Assembly: GCF_000787695.1 (NCBI RefSeq)
Contig: NZ_BBPH01000063.1
Location: 1 to 37,851 of the forward strand
Direction of reading: 5' to 3'
DNA from: Paracoccus sp. PAMC 22219
Lineage (GTDB): Bacteria > Pseudomonadota > Alphaproteobacteria > Rhodobacterales > Rhodobacteraceae
Length of the DNA stretch: 37,851 nt
This document shows, one piece after another, positions 8,491 through 18,065 of this stretch. Position 1 is the first letter of the stretch. Each line of letters opens with the position of its first letter. The position numbers and the translations under genes were made by a program. The notes beneath the pieces were generated by a model, which was not told the origin of the DNA, ran no database searches, and saw nothing but the letters and a program-made list of their open reading frames with translations.

Positions 8491-8796
8491 ATGGCAAAGA
8501 AATCCATGATCGAGCGCGAAAACAAGCGCGCGCGTCTGGTCAAGCAATACGCTGCAAAGCGTGCTGAACTGAACGAGGTCATCAAAGACCAGTCCCGCCC
8601 GATGGAAGAGCGGTTCAAGGCTACGCTGAAGCTGGCCGAACTGCCGCGCAACTCGTCGGCGACGCGCCTGCACAACCGGTGCCAACTGACCGGTCGTCCG
8701 CATGCGTATTACCGCAAACTGAAACTGTCGCGGATCATGCTGCGCGAGCTTGGCTCGCACGGTCAGATCCCCGGCCTGGTCAAGTCCAGCTGGTAA
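8491..8796 (+). CDS. rpsN: 30S ribosomal protein S14 (zinc-independent long form)
   Basis: The 101-residue product [27 protein letters not shown]... is the long form of S14 without the paired CxxC zinc motifs of the short form. The conserved end [39 protein letters not shown] is intact. S14 assembles late into the 30S head. A GGAGGGAAAGAG site precedes it. Confidence 0.97.
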   Translation: MAKKSMIERENKRARLVKQYAAKRAELNEVIKDQSRPMEERFKATLKLAELPRNSSATRLHNRCQLTGRPHAYYRKLKLSRIMLRELGSHGQIPGLVKSSW

Positions 8797-8809
8797 GGGG
8801 GCACACAAC

Positions 8810-9205
8810 ATGATGAACGATCCTCTCGGCGATATGCTGACCCGCATCCGCAATGCGCAGATGCGCGGCAAATCGACCGTCCGCACCCCCGCCTCCAAGC
8901 TGCGTGCCTGGGTTCTGGACGTGCTGAAAAACGAAGGTTACATCCGCGGCTACGAGGAAGTGACCACCACCGAGGGCCACAAAGAGCTGGAAATCGGGCT
9001 GAAGTACCACGACGGAACCCCGGTCATCCGGGAACTGTCGCGCGTGTCGAAGCCGGGTCGCCGGGTCTATACCGGTGCCAAGGAAATCCCGCAGGTCCGT
9101 CAGGGTCTGGGCGTCTCGATCGTCTCGACTCCCAAGGGCGTCATGTCGGATGCAGCGGCTCGCAATGCCAATGTCGGCGGCGAAGTCCTCTGCACCGTGT
9201 TCTAA
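8810..9205 (+). CDS. rpsH: 30S ribosomal protein S8
   Basis: The product of 131 residues starts [17 protein letters not shown] and ends [23 protein letters not shown], both typical of S8. S8 binds the central domain of 16S rRNA; in E. coli it represses the spc operon at rplE. Two ATG codons stand in tandem at 8810 and 8813. AAGGGG at 8795-8800 is better spaced for the first, but many relatives are annotated from the second. Confidence 0.96.
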   Translation: MMNDPLGDMLTRIRNAQMRGKSTVRTPASKLRAWVLDVLKNEGYIRGYEEVTTTEGHKELEIGLKYHDGTPVIRELSRVSKPGRRVYTGAKEIPQVRQGLGVSIVSTPKGVMSDAAARNANVGGEVLCTVF

Positions 9206-9215
9206 GGAGGGCAGA

Positions 9216-9749
9216 ATGTCTCGTATTGGTAAGAAGCCGGTCGAACTGCCCAAGGGCGTGACGGCCGAGATCAAAGGTCAGTCCATCGAAGTGAAGGGGC
9301 CGAAAGGCACCCGTCATTTCACGGCGACCGATGATGTGGATCTGGTGCTGGAAGACGGCTCCGTCGCGGTCAAGCCGCGCGGAACGTCCAAGCGTGCGCG
9401 CCAGCAGTGGGGGATGACCCGCTCGATGATCGAGAACCTGACCGTGGGCGTGTCCACCGGGTTCAAGAAAGAGCTGGAGATCCAGGGTGTGGGTTACCGC
9501 GCCAACATGCAGGGCAAGGACCTGAAGTTGGCTCTGGGTTACTCGCATGACGTGATCTTCGTGGTGCCGGAAGGCGTCACGGTGTCGTCTCCGAAGCAGA
9601 CCGAAATCGTTGTGGAAGGCATTGACCAGCAGCTTGTTGGCCAGGTCGCAGCGAACATCCGCGAGTGGCGCAAGCCCGAGCCCTACAAGGGCAAGGGAAT
9701 CCGCTACAAGGGCGAGTTCGTCTTCCGCAAGGAAGGCAAGAAGAAGTAA
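9216..9749 (+). CDS. rplF: 50S ribosomal protein L6
   Basis: The 177-residue product [21 protein letters not shown]... contains the two related L6 domains and the conserved C-terminal [25 protein letters not shown]6 lies near the GTPase centre. The start at 9216 follows a near-perfect TAAGGAGG site that overlaps the rpsH stop; upstream in-frame codons only read rpsH in another frame. Confidence 0.97.
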   Translation: MSRIGKKPVELPKGVTAEIKGQSIEVKGPKGTRHFTATDDVDLVLEDGSVAVKPRGTSKRARQQWGMTRSMIENLTVGVSTGFKKELEIQGVGYRANMQGKDLKLALGYSHDVIFVVPEGVTVSSPKQTEIVVEGIDQQLVGQVAANIREWRKPEPYKGKGIRYKGEFVFRKEGKKK

Positions 9750-9761
9750 GGGGCGCATGAA

Positions 9762-10121
9762 ATGGCACTGAAAAAGCAAGAGCTGTTCCAGAAGCGCCGC
9801 CTGCGCGTTCGGAACAAGCTGCGGGCGATGTCGAACGGCCGTCCGCGGATGTCGATCCACCGGTCGTCGAAGAACATCTTCGTGCAGGTGATCGACGACC
9901 TGAACGGCGTGACCCTGGCCTCGGCCAGCACGCTGGAAAAGGACCTGGGCCTGATCGGCAAGAACAACGTCGAGGCTGCGGCCAAGATCGGTTCGACCAT
10001 CGCCGAGCGTGCGAAAGCCGCCGGCGTGGAAGAAGTCGTGTTCGACCGCGGCGGCTTCATCTTCCACGGCAAGGTCAAGGCTCTGGCCGACGCCGCCCGT
10101 GAAGGTGGTCTGAAGTTCTGA
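9762..10121 (+). CDS. rplR: 50S ribosomal protein L18
   Basis: The 119-residue product ([21 protein letters not shown]...) has the L18 core [31 protein letters not shown] and the end [27 protein letters not shown]18 carries 5S rRNA into the central protuberance together with L5. A hairpin with a TTCG loop lies in the 101-base spacer that follows. Confidence 0.97.
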   Translation: MALKKQELFQKRRLRVRNKLRAMSNGRPRMSIHRSSKNIFVQVIDDLNGVTLASASTLEKDLGLIGKNNVEAAAKIGSTIAERAKAAGVEEVVFDRGGFIFHGKVKALADAAREGGLKF

Positions 10122-10127
10122 TCCTGT

Positions 10128-10147
10128 GGGCGGCATTCGTGCCGCCC
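10128..10147 (+). other. TTCG-capped stem-loop in the rplR-rpsE spacer
   Basis: A perfect 8-base-pair stem (10128-10135 with 10140-10147) carries the very stable UUCG tetraloop in RNA. No T tract follows. It may stabilise or process the mRNA between rplR and rpsE. Function is not shown. Confidence 0.6.
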
Positions 10148-10222
10148 CGATGATCCGGGGGCTATTGCCCACCGGGATCGAGACAACCGGCGCCGCGCGC
10201 GCCACCCAAGAAGGAATGCCTC

Positions 10223-10792
10223 ATGGCAGAACGTGACAACAACCGCCGGGGCGGTCGCAACGACCGCGAAGAGAACCCGGAATTCCAGGACCGCTTGGTT
10301 GCCATCAACCGCGTGTCCAAGACGGTCAAGGGCGGCAAGCGCTTTGGCTTTGCAGCACTCGTCGTCGTCGGCGACCAGCGCGGCCGCGTCGGTTTCGGCA
10401 AGGGCAAGGCCAAAGAGGTCCCCGAGGCGATCCGCAAGGCGACCGAGCAGGCCAAGCGCGGTCTGATCCGCGTTCCGCTGCGTGACGGCCGGACCCTGCA
10501 CCACGACATCGAAGGTCGTCACGGTGCCGGCAAGGTCATCATGCGCACGGCCGTGGCCGGTACCGGCATCATCGCAGGCGGCCCGATGCGCGCCGTGTTC
10601 GAGATGCTGGGCGTGCAGGACGTCGTGGCCAAGTCGCAGGGGTCGCAGAACCCCTACAACATGATCCGCGCCACCCTGGACGGTCTGAAGAAAGAGTCGA
10701 GCCCCCGCAGCGTCGCGACCCGTCGCGGCAAGAAAGTGGCCGACATCCTGCCCTCGAACGACAAGCCGGCTGACGCCGCTGTCGAAGCGTAA
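10223..10792 (+). CDS. rpsE: 30S ribosomal protein S5
   Basis: The 189-residue product has the S5 double-stranded-RNA-binding region ([31 protein letters not shown]) and the second domain ([34 protein letters not shown]). S5 shapes the mRNA entry pore and decoding accuracy. The first 20 residues are an Arg/Asn/Glu-rich, probably disordered extension. An AAGAAGGAA site precedes the ATG. Confidence 0.97.
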   Translation: MAERDNNRRGGRNDREENPEFQDRLVAINRVSKTVKGGKRFGFAALVVVGDQRGRVGFGKGKAKEVPEAIRKATEQAKRGLIRVPLRDGRTLHHDIEGRHGAGKVIMRTAVAGTGIIAGGPMRAVFEMLGVQDVVAKSQGSQNPYNMIRATLDGLKKESSPRSVATRRGKKVADILPSNDKPADAAVEA

Positions 10793-10804
10793 GGAGCGAG
10801 ACGC

Positions 10805-10990
10805 ATGGCAACCATCGTCGTCAAGCAGGTCGGATCGCCGATCCGCCGTCCCAAGGACCAGCTGGCCACCCTGAAGGGCCTGGGCCTGAACAAGATGAAC
10901 CGCACCCGCGAGCTGGAGGATACCCCCTCCGTGCGCGGCATGGTCAACAAGATCCGCCACATGGTGGAAATCATCGAAGAAAAGCCCTGA
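10805..10990 (+). CDS. rpmD: 50S ribosomal protein L30
   Basis: The 61-residue product [37 protein letters not shown]... matches L30 fully. It follows rpsE with an AAGGAG site. It is the last gene of the first ribosomal block: a strong terminator follows within 21 bases, and the next 900 bases hold no ribosomal gene. Confidence 0.97.
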   Translation: MATIVVKQVGSPIRRPKDQLATLKGLGLNKMNRTRELEDTPSVRGMVNKIRHMVEIIEEKP

Positions 10991-11010
10991 TCCACGCGAT
11001 CAGGACAGTC

Positions 11011-11037
11011 AAACGCCCCGCGATTGCGGGGCGTTTT
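11011..11037. terminator. Bidirectional Rho-independent terminator after rpmD
   Basis: The arms 11011-11021 and 11026-11036 form an 11-base-pair stem around a GATT loop. The left arm starts AAA and the right arm ends TTTT, so each strand ends in T residues. It can serve both rpmD (plus) and the converging gene at 11049-11672 (minus). It divides the spc-type cluster. Confidence 0.8.
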
Positions 11038-11048
11038 GCGTTTCAGCC

Positions 11049-11672
11049 CTATTCGCGGCAGGCGTAAAGCGTGCCGCCCACCGCCACGACCGACACCGCG
11101 GCCCCGGTCAGCAGCACCGGAGAGGCCGCGACCACCGCAGCCGCCCCGCCAAGCGAGGCCAGAGCCCCCGACACCGCCGTTCCCGCGCCGCTGAGGATCA
11201 CCGCGCCGGACGCATCGGGCAGCGCCTGCAGCCCCTGCACGGACCGACGGGCTGCAGCCCCGGACAGCGCGCCCGCGGCCGCCGTGGTCTGGTTCACACG
11301 GCGGCAGACGGCGCGGGTCTGGTTGCGGCACTGGCCCCAGGCATCCCGCGCGCCCAGGTCGTAGCCCATCACCGATTCGCTGGCCTTGTCGAAGCGCAGG
11401 CAGAAGGGCAGGCGTTCCTCGTCCGTCAGTTCCGGGGTCAGGCTGCGCAGGACGACATAGCCCGGGCAGTCATGCCGTCCGATCCGGGTCGCCAGCTGTT
11501 CGCGGCGCGAATAGGTGTCCGACAGCCGCGCTTCGGCCTTGTCATAGCCCATGACGACATCGCGGTCGTTGATGCGGGCGGTGCAGAAGGTCGGCTCGGC
11601 CTGCTGCGCGGCGACGGGGGGTGCAGCAGCGGACAGAAGGGCAAGAAACGGGATCAGGGCAAGACGGGACAT
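11049..11672 (-). CDS. Small exported protein with six cysteines, unknown function
   Basis: The 207-residue product begins [27 protein letters not shown], a clear Sec signal peptide with probable cleavage near A22. The mature part has Cys at 30, 69, 91, 115, 123 and 205, consistent with disulfides in the periplasm. From about residue 131 it becomes Ala/Gly/Val-rich with two hydrophobic segments (about 156-184 and 186-204), so the C-terminal end may sit in a membrane. The ATG at 11672 is preferred to an upstream in-frame start at 11894 because it opens the signal peptide and follows CCGGAAG. I do not recognise the family. It lies antisense between rpmD and rplO, which are normally adjacent, and shares a bidirectional terminator with rpmD. 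Confidence 0.7.
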   Translation of the reverse strand: MSRLALIPFLALLSAAAPPVAAQQAEPTFCTARINDRDVVMGYDKAEARLSDTYSRREQLATRIGRHDCPGYVVLRSLTPELTDEERLPFCLRFDKASESVMGYDLGARDAWGQCRNQTRAVCRRVNQTTAAAGALSGAAARRSVQGLQALPDASGAVILSGAGTAVSGALASLGGAAAVVAASPVLLTGAAVSVVAVGGTLYACRE

Positions 11673-11783
11673 GGCAACTTCCGGTAGAGTCGGGGATGGT
11701 CCATGCGTGGGGCAGGGGGGCGCCGCACTCAAGACACAAGATGGTGTCGGGAAAGAATGGCGCGGCCCCTGTGGCGGGATCGC

Positions 11784-11812
11784 TTGAAAGACGCGGCCAT
11801 AGCGCGTATAGC
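11784..11812 (+). promoter_or_regulatory. Candidate promoter for rplO-secY-adk and downstream genes
   Basis: TTGAAA (11784-11789) and TATAGC (11807-11812) are separated by exactly 17 bases. The boxes match the sigma-70 consensus at four or five of six positions each. A transcript would start near 11820 and give a leader of about 85 bases before rplO. A promoter is expected here, because the terminator at 11011-11037 and the antisense gene separate rplO from the upstream operon. Confidence 0.55.
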
Positions 11813-11905
11813 GCCCCGGTGCTGCATGGCACAGTGATTCAACAAGCAAGAAAAGCCGTGGCCCCCTGTTTCGCTTCGAGGGAGTGTCCGGCAAGGAGAA
11901 GCGAC

Positions 11906-12385
11906 ATGAAACTGCATGAAATCCGCGACAACGATGGCGCGAACAAATCCAAGAAGCGCGTTGCGCGTGGTCCGGGTTCGGGCAAGGGCAAGACCGCCGG
12001 CCGGGGTATCAAGGGTCAGAAGTCGCGTTCGGGCGTCGCCCTGGGCGGATACGAAGGCGGCCAGATGCCGCTGTACCGTCGTCTGCCCAAGCGTGGCTTC
12101 ACCAAGCCGAACGCGAAATCGTTTGCCGTCGTGAACCTGGGCCAGATCCAGGGCTTCATCGACGCGGGCAAGATCGACGGCACCGCCGAGCTGACCGAAG
12201 ATTCGCTGGTCGCATCGGGTCTGGTCCGCCGCAAGCTGGACGGCATCCGTCTGCTGGCCACCGGCGAGCTGAAGTCGGGCATGACCATCACCGTCACCGG
12301 TGCCTCGAAAGCCGCGGTCGACGCGGTCGAAAAGGCGGGCGGCAAGGTCAACCTGCCGGCACCGCGCGAAGCGGCGGCCGAATAA
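11906..12385 (+). CDS. rplO: 50S ribosomal protein L15
   Basis: The 159-residue product begins [22 protein letters not shown] with the L15 glycine/lysine-rich N-terminus ([39 protein letters not shown]). L15 is an early 50S assembly protein running into the large-subunit core. The start follows AAGGAGA at 11893-11899; the open frame further upstream is not part of the family. It begins a second ribosomal block. Confidence 0.97.
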   Translation: MKLHEIRDNDGANKSKKRVARGPGSGKGKTAGRGIKGQKSRSGVALGGYEGGQMPLYRRLPKRGFTKPNAKSFAVVNLGQIQGFIDAGKIDGTAELTEDSLVASGLVRRKLDGIRLLATGELKSGMTITVTGASKAAVDAVEKAGGKVNLPAPREAAAE

Positions 12386-12434
12386 GCTGTTGAAGGGGGC
12401 TTTCCTGCCCCATAGATAGCATCTAGGTTTTCAG

Positions 12435-12470
12435 GCGCCGCCGGTCCCCGCGAAAACGGGTCGGCGGCGC
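12435..12470 (+). other. Long GC-rich stem-loop in the rplO-secY spacer
   Basis: About thirteen base pairs (12435-12447 with 12458-12470, including G-T pairs) enclose a ten-base loop. No T run follows. It lies 24 bases upstream of the secY ATG and could affect secY translation or mRNA processing. Confidence 0.5.
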
Positions 12471-12494
12471 TGTCATGACACGGGACGGAACAGC

Positions 12495-13865
<1,371 letters not shown>

Positions 13866-13929
13866 GGGCGCGACCGTACCGACGACACGACAAGGCCGCA
13901 TCAATGGCCACCTGAGGGGGACAGACGCC

Positions 13930-14511
13930 ATGACCATCAACATCATCCTGTTGGGGCCGCCGGGTGCCGGCAAGGGAACCCAAGCCGGCCGCCTGGTGGC
14001 CGACAAGGGCCTTGTCCAGCTGTCCACCGGCGACATGCTGCGCGCCGCGCGGTCTTCGGGGACCGAGATGGGGCGCCGCGTGGCCGAGGTCATGGACCGC
14101 GGCGAACTGGTCACCGACGAGATCGTCATCGGCCTGATCCGCGAACAGCTGGAAAAGGGCGGCAAGGGGTTCATCTTCGACGGCTTCCCCCGGACGCTGC
14201 CGCAGGCCGACGCCCTGGGACGCCTGCTGGCCGAATCCGGCATGGCGCTGGATGCGGTGATCGAACTGCAGGTCGACGACGAGGCGCTGGTCGGACGGAT
14301 CGTCAAGCGCGCCGAGGAGTCCCGGGCCGCCGGTCAGCCGGTGCGCCGTGACGACACCCCCGAGGTGTTCGCCGACCGCCTGCGCGAGTACTACAAGAAG
14401 ACCGCGCCGCTGCTGGGCTACTACTATGCCAAGGGCAGCCTGCAGACCGTCGACGGGATGGCGCCGATGGATCAGGTGTCCGCCCAGATCGCGGCAAAGC
14501 TGCCTGCTTGA
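13930..14511 (+). CDS. adk: Adenylate kinase (short-LID form)
   Basis: The 193-residue product has the P-loop [11 protein letters not shown] (residues 9-19), the AMP-binding [10 protein letters not shown] segment and [11 protein letters not shown]. It converts AMP + ATP to 2 ADP in the cytoplasm. The LID is the short type: after [19 protein letters not shown] there is no zinc-finger insertion, so the protein is shorter than the E. coli enzyme (214). A GAGGGGG site stands upstream. The 155-base gap to rpsM holds no further gene; only a weak hairpin at 14586-14610 was seen. Confidence 0.97.
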   Translation: MTINIILLGPPGAGKGTQAGRLVADKGLVQLSTGDMLRAARSSGTEMGRRVAEVMDRGELVTDEIVIGLIREQLEKGGKGFIFDGFPRTLPQADALGRLLAESGMALDAVIELQVDDEALVGRIVKRAEESRAAGQPVRRDDTPEVFADRLREYYKKTAPLLGYYYAKGSLQTVDGMAPMDQVSAQIAAKLPA

Positions 14512-14666
14512 CGACGCGGCGATCTGCCGCTAGTTCACGTCATCTCGCAAGAGAATCACCCGGATCGCGGGTGGACCATCGATTTGGCCCGGAGGCACAG
14601 CTTTCGGGCCTTGCGTTGTGAAAAAAGGTTCCGGCGTTACGGAACCGCAACTGAAAAGGAAAACGC

Positions 14667-15035
14667 GTGGCTCGTATTGCTGGCGTCAACATTCCGACGG
14701 GGAAACGCGTCCCCATCGCTCTGACCTACATCCACGGCATTGGCGATCTGTACGCCGTGCAGATCTGCGAAGCGACGGGCATCGACCAGTCGCGCCGCAT
14801 CAACGATCTGTCGGACGCAGAAGTCCTGGCCATCCGCGAATACATCGATGCCAACCTGACCGTCGAGGGCGACCTGCGCCGCGAAGTCCAGATGAACATC
14901 AAGCGCATGATGGACCTGGGCTCGTATCGCGGTCTTCGCCACCGTCGCGGCCTTCCGGTCCGCGGTCAGCGCACGCATACCAATGCGCGCACCCGCAAGG
15001 GCCCGGCCAAGCCGATCGCCGGCAAGAAGAAATAA
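14667..15035 (+). CDS. rpsM: 30S ribosomal protein S13
   Basis: The 122-residue product begins with a GTG start ([27 protein letters not shown]) and ends with [35 protein letters not shown], both S13 signatures. S13 contacts the P-site tRNA and forms inter-subunit bridges. The GTG is accepted because AAAAGGA stands at the right distance and no ATG is available near. It opens the alpha-operon part. Confidence 0.97.
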   Translation: MARIAGVNIPTGKRVPIALTYIHGIGDLYAVQICEATGIDQSRRINDLSDAEVLAIREYIDANLTVEGDLRREVQMNIKRMMDLGSYRGLRHRRGLPVRGQRTHTNARTRKGPAKPIAGKKK

Positions 15036-15047
15036 GGGGCAAGCGAC

Positions 15048-15437
15048 ATGGCACGTGACAAGACCCGCATGAAGCGCAAGGAACGCAAGAACATCGCCAC
15101 CGGCGTTGCGCATGTGAATTCCAGCTTCAACAACACCAAGATCCTGATCTCGGACGTCCAGGGCAACGCCATCGCCTGGTCCTCGGCCGGCACGATGGGC
15201 TTCAAGGGTTCGCGCAAATCGACCCCCTACGCCGCCCAGATGGCTGCCGAAGACGCTGGCCGCAAGGCGCAGGAACATGGCGTCCGCACGCTGGACGTCG
15301 AAGTCCAGGGCCCCGGTTCGGGCCGCGAATCGGCACTGCGCGCGCTGGCCGCTGCCGGCTTCAACATCACGGCCATCCGTGACGTGACGCCGATCGCGCA
15401 TAACGGCTGCCGTCCGCCCAAGCGCCGTCGCGTCTGA
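15048..15437 (+). CDS. rpsK: 30S ribosomal protein S11
   Basis: The 129-residue product has the S11 core [46 protein letters not shown] and ends [13 protein letters not shown]11 forms part of the platform and the E-site mRNA path. The spacing to rpsM is 12 bases. A strong T-less hairpin follows at 15455-15482 before rpoA. Confidence 0.98.
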   Translation: MARDKTRMKRKERKNIATGVAHVNSSFNNTKILISDVQGNAIAWSSAGTMGFKGSRKSTPYAAQMAAEDAGRKAQEHGVRTLDVEVQGPGSGRESALRALAAAGFNITAIRDVTPIAHNGCRPPKRRRV

Positions 15438-15454
15438 TCCTGGATCATCATTGA

Positions 15455-15482
15455 CCGGTCCCCGCATGTCTGCGGGGGCCGG
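15455..15482 (+). other. Stem-loop in the rpsK-rpoA spacer
   Basis: A 12-base-pair stem (15455-15466 with 15471-15482, one G-T pair) encloses a TGTC loop. No T run follows, so full termination is unlikely. It may tune the ratio of ribosomal proteins to RNA polymerase alpha by processing or pausing; this is inference. Confidence 0.6.
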
Positions 15483-15551
15483 ACATTCGCATTTCACCTC
15501 GGGCGTTTCCGGCCACGGTCATGGGCAGGAAGCAAGTATGGAGGAAAATCC

Positions 15552-16568
15552 ATGATCCACAAGAATTGGGCCGAACTGATCAAGCCGACCCAGCTGGTCG
15601 TCAAGCCGGGCGCCGACGCGACCCGCACGGCGACCCTGGTCGCCGAGCCGCTGGAGCGGGGCTTCGGCCTGACGCTTGGCAATGCGCTGCGCCGGGTGCT
15701 GATGTCGTCGCTGCAGGGCGGTGCCATCACCGCCGTCCAGATCGACAACGTCCTGCACGAGTTCAGCAGCGTCGCCGGCGTCCGCGAGGACGTGACCGAC
15801 ATCGTGCTGAACCTCAAGGGCGTCACGCTCAAGATGGACGTCGAAGGCCCCAAGCGCCTGACGCTGTCCGCCAAGGGTCCGGGCGAGGTCAAGGCAAGCG
15901 ACATCCAGGAAACGGCCGGCATCACCGTGCTGAACCGCGACCATGTCATCTGCCACCTGGACGACGGCGCCGAACTGAACATGGAATTGACCGTGCAGAC
16001 GGGCAAGGGCTATGTCGCCGCCGACAAGAACCGTCCCGAGGATGCGCCTATCGGCCTGATCCCGATCGACGCGATCTTCTCTCCGGTCAAGCGCGTCAGC
16101 TATGAGGTTCAGCCCACCCGTGAGGGCCAGGTGCTGGACTATGACAAGCTGACGATGAAGATCGAGACAGATGGCTCGCTGACGCCGGAAGATGCCGTGG
16201 CCTATGCCGCGCGCATCGTGCAGGACCAGCTGTCCGTGTTCGTCAATTTCGACGAGCCCGAGGCTGCCAACCGCCAGGACAGCGACGACGGCCTGGAATT
16301 CGATCCGCGCCTGCTGAAGAAGGTCGACGAGCTGGAGCTGTCGGTCCGTTCGGCGAACTGCCTGAAGAACGACAACATCGTCTATATCGGCGATCTGATC
16401 CAGAAGACCGAAGCCGAAATGCTGCGGACCCCGAACTTTGGCCGCAAGTCCTTGAACGAGATCAAGGAAGTGCTGTCGGGCATGGGCCTGCACCTGGGCA
16501 TGGACGTGGTCGACTGGCCGCCGGAGAACATCGAAGACCTGGCCAAGCGTTTCGACGACCAGTTCTGA
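15552..16568 (+). CDS. rpoA: DNA-directed RNA polymerase subunit alpha
   Basis: The 338-residue product has both alpha domains. The N-terminal assembly domain (about 1-235) includes [25 protein letters not shown]. The C-terminal domain (about 255-325) has [23 protein letters not shown] and [17 protein letters not shown], which contact UP elements and activators. Alpha dimers scaffold beta and beta' assembly. A GGAGGA site overlaps the leader just before the ATG at 15552. Confidence 0.98.
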   Translation: MIHKNWAELIKPTQLVVKPGADATRTATLVAEPLERGFGLTLGNALRRVLMSSLQGGAITAVQIDNVLHEFSSVAGVREDVTDIVLNLKGVTLKMDVEGPKRLTLSAKGPGEVKASDIQETAGITVLNRDHVICHLDDGAELNMELTVQTGKGYVAADKNRPEDAPIGLIPIDAIFSPVKRVSYEVQPTREGQVLDYDKLTMKIETDGSLTPEDAVAYAARIVQDQLSVFVNFDEPEAANRQDSDDGLEFDPRLLKKVDELELSVRSANCLKNDNIVYIGDLIQKTEAEMLRTPNFGRKSLNEIKEVLSGMGLHLGMDVVDWPPENIEDLAKRFDDQF

Positions 16569-16574
16569 GAATTG

Positions 16575-16596
16575 CGGCGGGGGGCGACCCCCGCCG
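16575..16596 (+). other. GNRA-capped stem-loop in the rpoA-rplQ spacer
   Basis: A 9-base-pair GC stem (16575-16583 with 16588-16596) is capped by GCGA, a GNRA-type tetraloop. A 12-base palindrome (16602-16613) and another weaker stem (about 16622-16644) follow before rplQ. No T run is present. The spacer is thus highly structured as RNA, with unknown role. Confidence 0.55.
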
Positions 16597-16676
16597 GATA
16601 TGGGCCTAGGCCCCAAGGAGAGCGGCCCGCACGCATGGGCTGCCGGACAAAGCAAAACACGCTGTAGGAGATCATC

Positions 16677-17096
16677 ATGCGCCACGCTCGCGGTTACCGC
16701 CGCCTCAACCGTACCCACGAACACCGCAAGGCGCTGTTCGCCAACATGTCCGGCTCGCTGATCGAGCACGAGCAGATCAAGACCACCTTGCCGAAAGCCA
16801 AGGAACTGCGTCCGATCGTCGAAAAGCTGATCACGCTGGCCAAGCGCGGCGATCTGCACGCCCGCCGTCAGGCGAACGCGCAGCTGAAGCAGGACATGCA
16901 TGTCGCCAAGCTGTTCGACGTTCTGGGTGAGCGTTACAAGGACCGCCAGGGTGGCTATGTCCGCATCATGAAGGCCGGCTTCCGCTATGGCGACATGGCG
17001 CCGATGGCGATCATCGAACTGGTCGACCGCGACACGAGCGCCAAGGGTGCTGCCGACCGCGCCCGCCTGGAATCGGAATTCACCGCCGAAGATTGA
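16677..17096 (+). CDS. rplQ: 50S ribosomal protein L17
   Basis: The 139-residue product begins [24 protein letters not shown] and includes the [28 protein letters not shown] end of L17. L17 lies near the tunnel exit. It is preceded by a TAGGAGA-type site. It closes the ribosomal cluster and is followed by a terminator at 17127-17156. Confidence 0.97.
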   Translation: MRHARGYRRLNRTHEHRKALFANMSGSLIEHEQIKTTLPKAKELRPIVEKLITLAKRGDLHARRQANAQLKQDMHVAKLFDVLGERYKDRQGGYVRIMKAGFRYGDMAPMAIIELVDRDTSAKGAADRARLESEFTAED

Positions 17097-17126
17097 TCGT
17101 TCCGCCCGACCGGGCCGACGATTCCG

Positions 17127-17156
17127 ACCCCGTCGCAAGAGATTGCGGCGGGGTTT
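17127..17156 (+). terminator. Terminator after rplQ (end of the ribosomal cluster)
   Basis: A 12-base-pair stem (17127-17138 with 17143-17154, one G-T pair) with a GAGA loop ends in TTT (17154-17156), followed by GCTAATTT. The T run is short, but the position at the end of the ribosomal block and the stem strength support termination. Confidence 0.65.
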
Positions 17157-17254
17157 GCTAATTTAGCACAGCCAAAACGCGCTGACGTAGAGGAATGAAA
17201 GATTCTTCACCTTCCGCGAGTGGCTTCGCGTATGTATCATCGACGGACGGAATA

Positions 17255-17338
17255 TCGGTGATCGCACCGAAGATTCCGCGAGGGAGGGTGATGTATTTTA
17301 TCGCAAAGCCAAAGTCGTTAACGAAATCGAAACTTCGA
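17255..17338 (+). promoter_or_regulatory. luxR upstream region with three dyads of the form TCG...CGA
   Basis: The 298-base gap between rplQ and luxR is visibly poorer in GC than the flanks. It holds three inverted repeats: 17255-17270 (TCGGTG, four bases, CACCGA), 17315-17324 (TCGTTAACGA, perfect) and 17327-17338 (TCGAA, two bases, TTCGA). The last two lie 57-80 bases upstream of the luxR ATG, a place suited to a regulator site. None matches the Vibrio-type lux box. Whether LuxR binds them is unknown. A minus-strand frame of 76 codons (17158-17388, TTG start only) also spans the gap and may be chance or a remnant. Confidence 0.4.
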
Positions 17339-17394
17339 CGGGTCACTACTTGTGTGAACCCTGACCGCAACCATTTCAACGTATCCAAAAAGCC

Positions 17395-18006
17395 ATGTCA
17401 TCTCGTGCAGACATAAATGCCGATCTTCGAAAGCTGGGCAAGCATGCCCTGTCCGGCTATTTCGTGGGTCTGCACATCCGTTTCGCTGCACCGCTGATGC
17501 AGTTTCAGACCTATGACGAAAAGTGGTCGGAATTCTATTCCCAGAACGGCTATGCCCTGCGCGATCCGACAATCGCCTGGGGGTTCTCGACGACCGGCGC
17601 CTGCCGGTGGTCCGCGCTGCCGATTCCAGACCCGTTCAACATCCTCAAGGATGCCGCCGATCATGGGCTGATCTTTGGTCTGACCGTTTCCCACGGTCCG
17701 ATCGCGTCGCGCACCATCGCGTCATTTGCACGCGCGGATCGCGAACTTTCCGACGCCGAGATCGAAGACATCTCGACCACGGTACGGCGGCTTCACGACA
17801 TGACCGAGCCGCCTGCGAGCCTGACCAAGGCTCAGAAAGAAGCCCTTCGGTGCATTGCGGAGGGCGATCGTCATGCAGCAGCGGCTGCCAAACTTGGCAT
17901 TACCGAAAGCGCGTTCAAGGCAAGGTTGATTTCTGTCCGGGAACGCCTGAAGGCGCGGACGACCGCCGAGGCGCTGCAGAGGGCCAAGGAATACCGTTTG
18001 TTGTAG
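17395..18006 (+). CDS. LuxR-family quorum-sensing regulator (autoinducer-binding domain + HTH)
   Basis: The 203-residue product has an N-terminal autoinducer-binding domain with W44, Y48, D57, P58 and W72. These line up with TraR W57, Y61, D70, P71 and W85 at a constant offset of 13, which strongly supports acyl-homoserine-lactone binding. The C-terminal part (about 143-203, LTKAQKEALRCIAEG...AEALQRAKEYRLL) is a LuxR-type helix-turn-helix, somewhat divergent. It is probably the receptor for the signal made by the next gene, 59 bases downstream on the same strand. No ribosome-binding site is seen before the ATG at 17395. A TATCCA element ends seven bases before it, so the mRNA may be leaderless. 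Confidence 0.88.
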   Translation: MSSRADINADLRKLGKHALSGYFVGLHIRFAAPLMQFQTYDEKWSEFYSQNGYALRDPTIAWGFSTTGACRWSALPIPDPFNILKDAADHGLIFGLTVSHGPIASRTIASFARADRELSDAEIEDISTTVRRLHDMTEPPASLTKAQKEALRCIAEGDRHAAAAAKLGITESAFKARLISVRERLKARTTAEALQRAKEYRLL

Positions 18007-18065
18007 ATGTCGCCCAAGGGGTCCGCGAGGCAAGGAAGGGTGCCCTCACACCCCAGGAGTATCAG

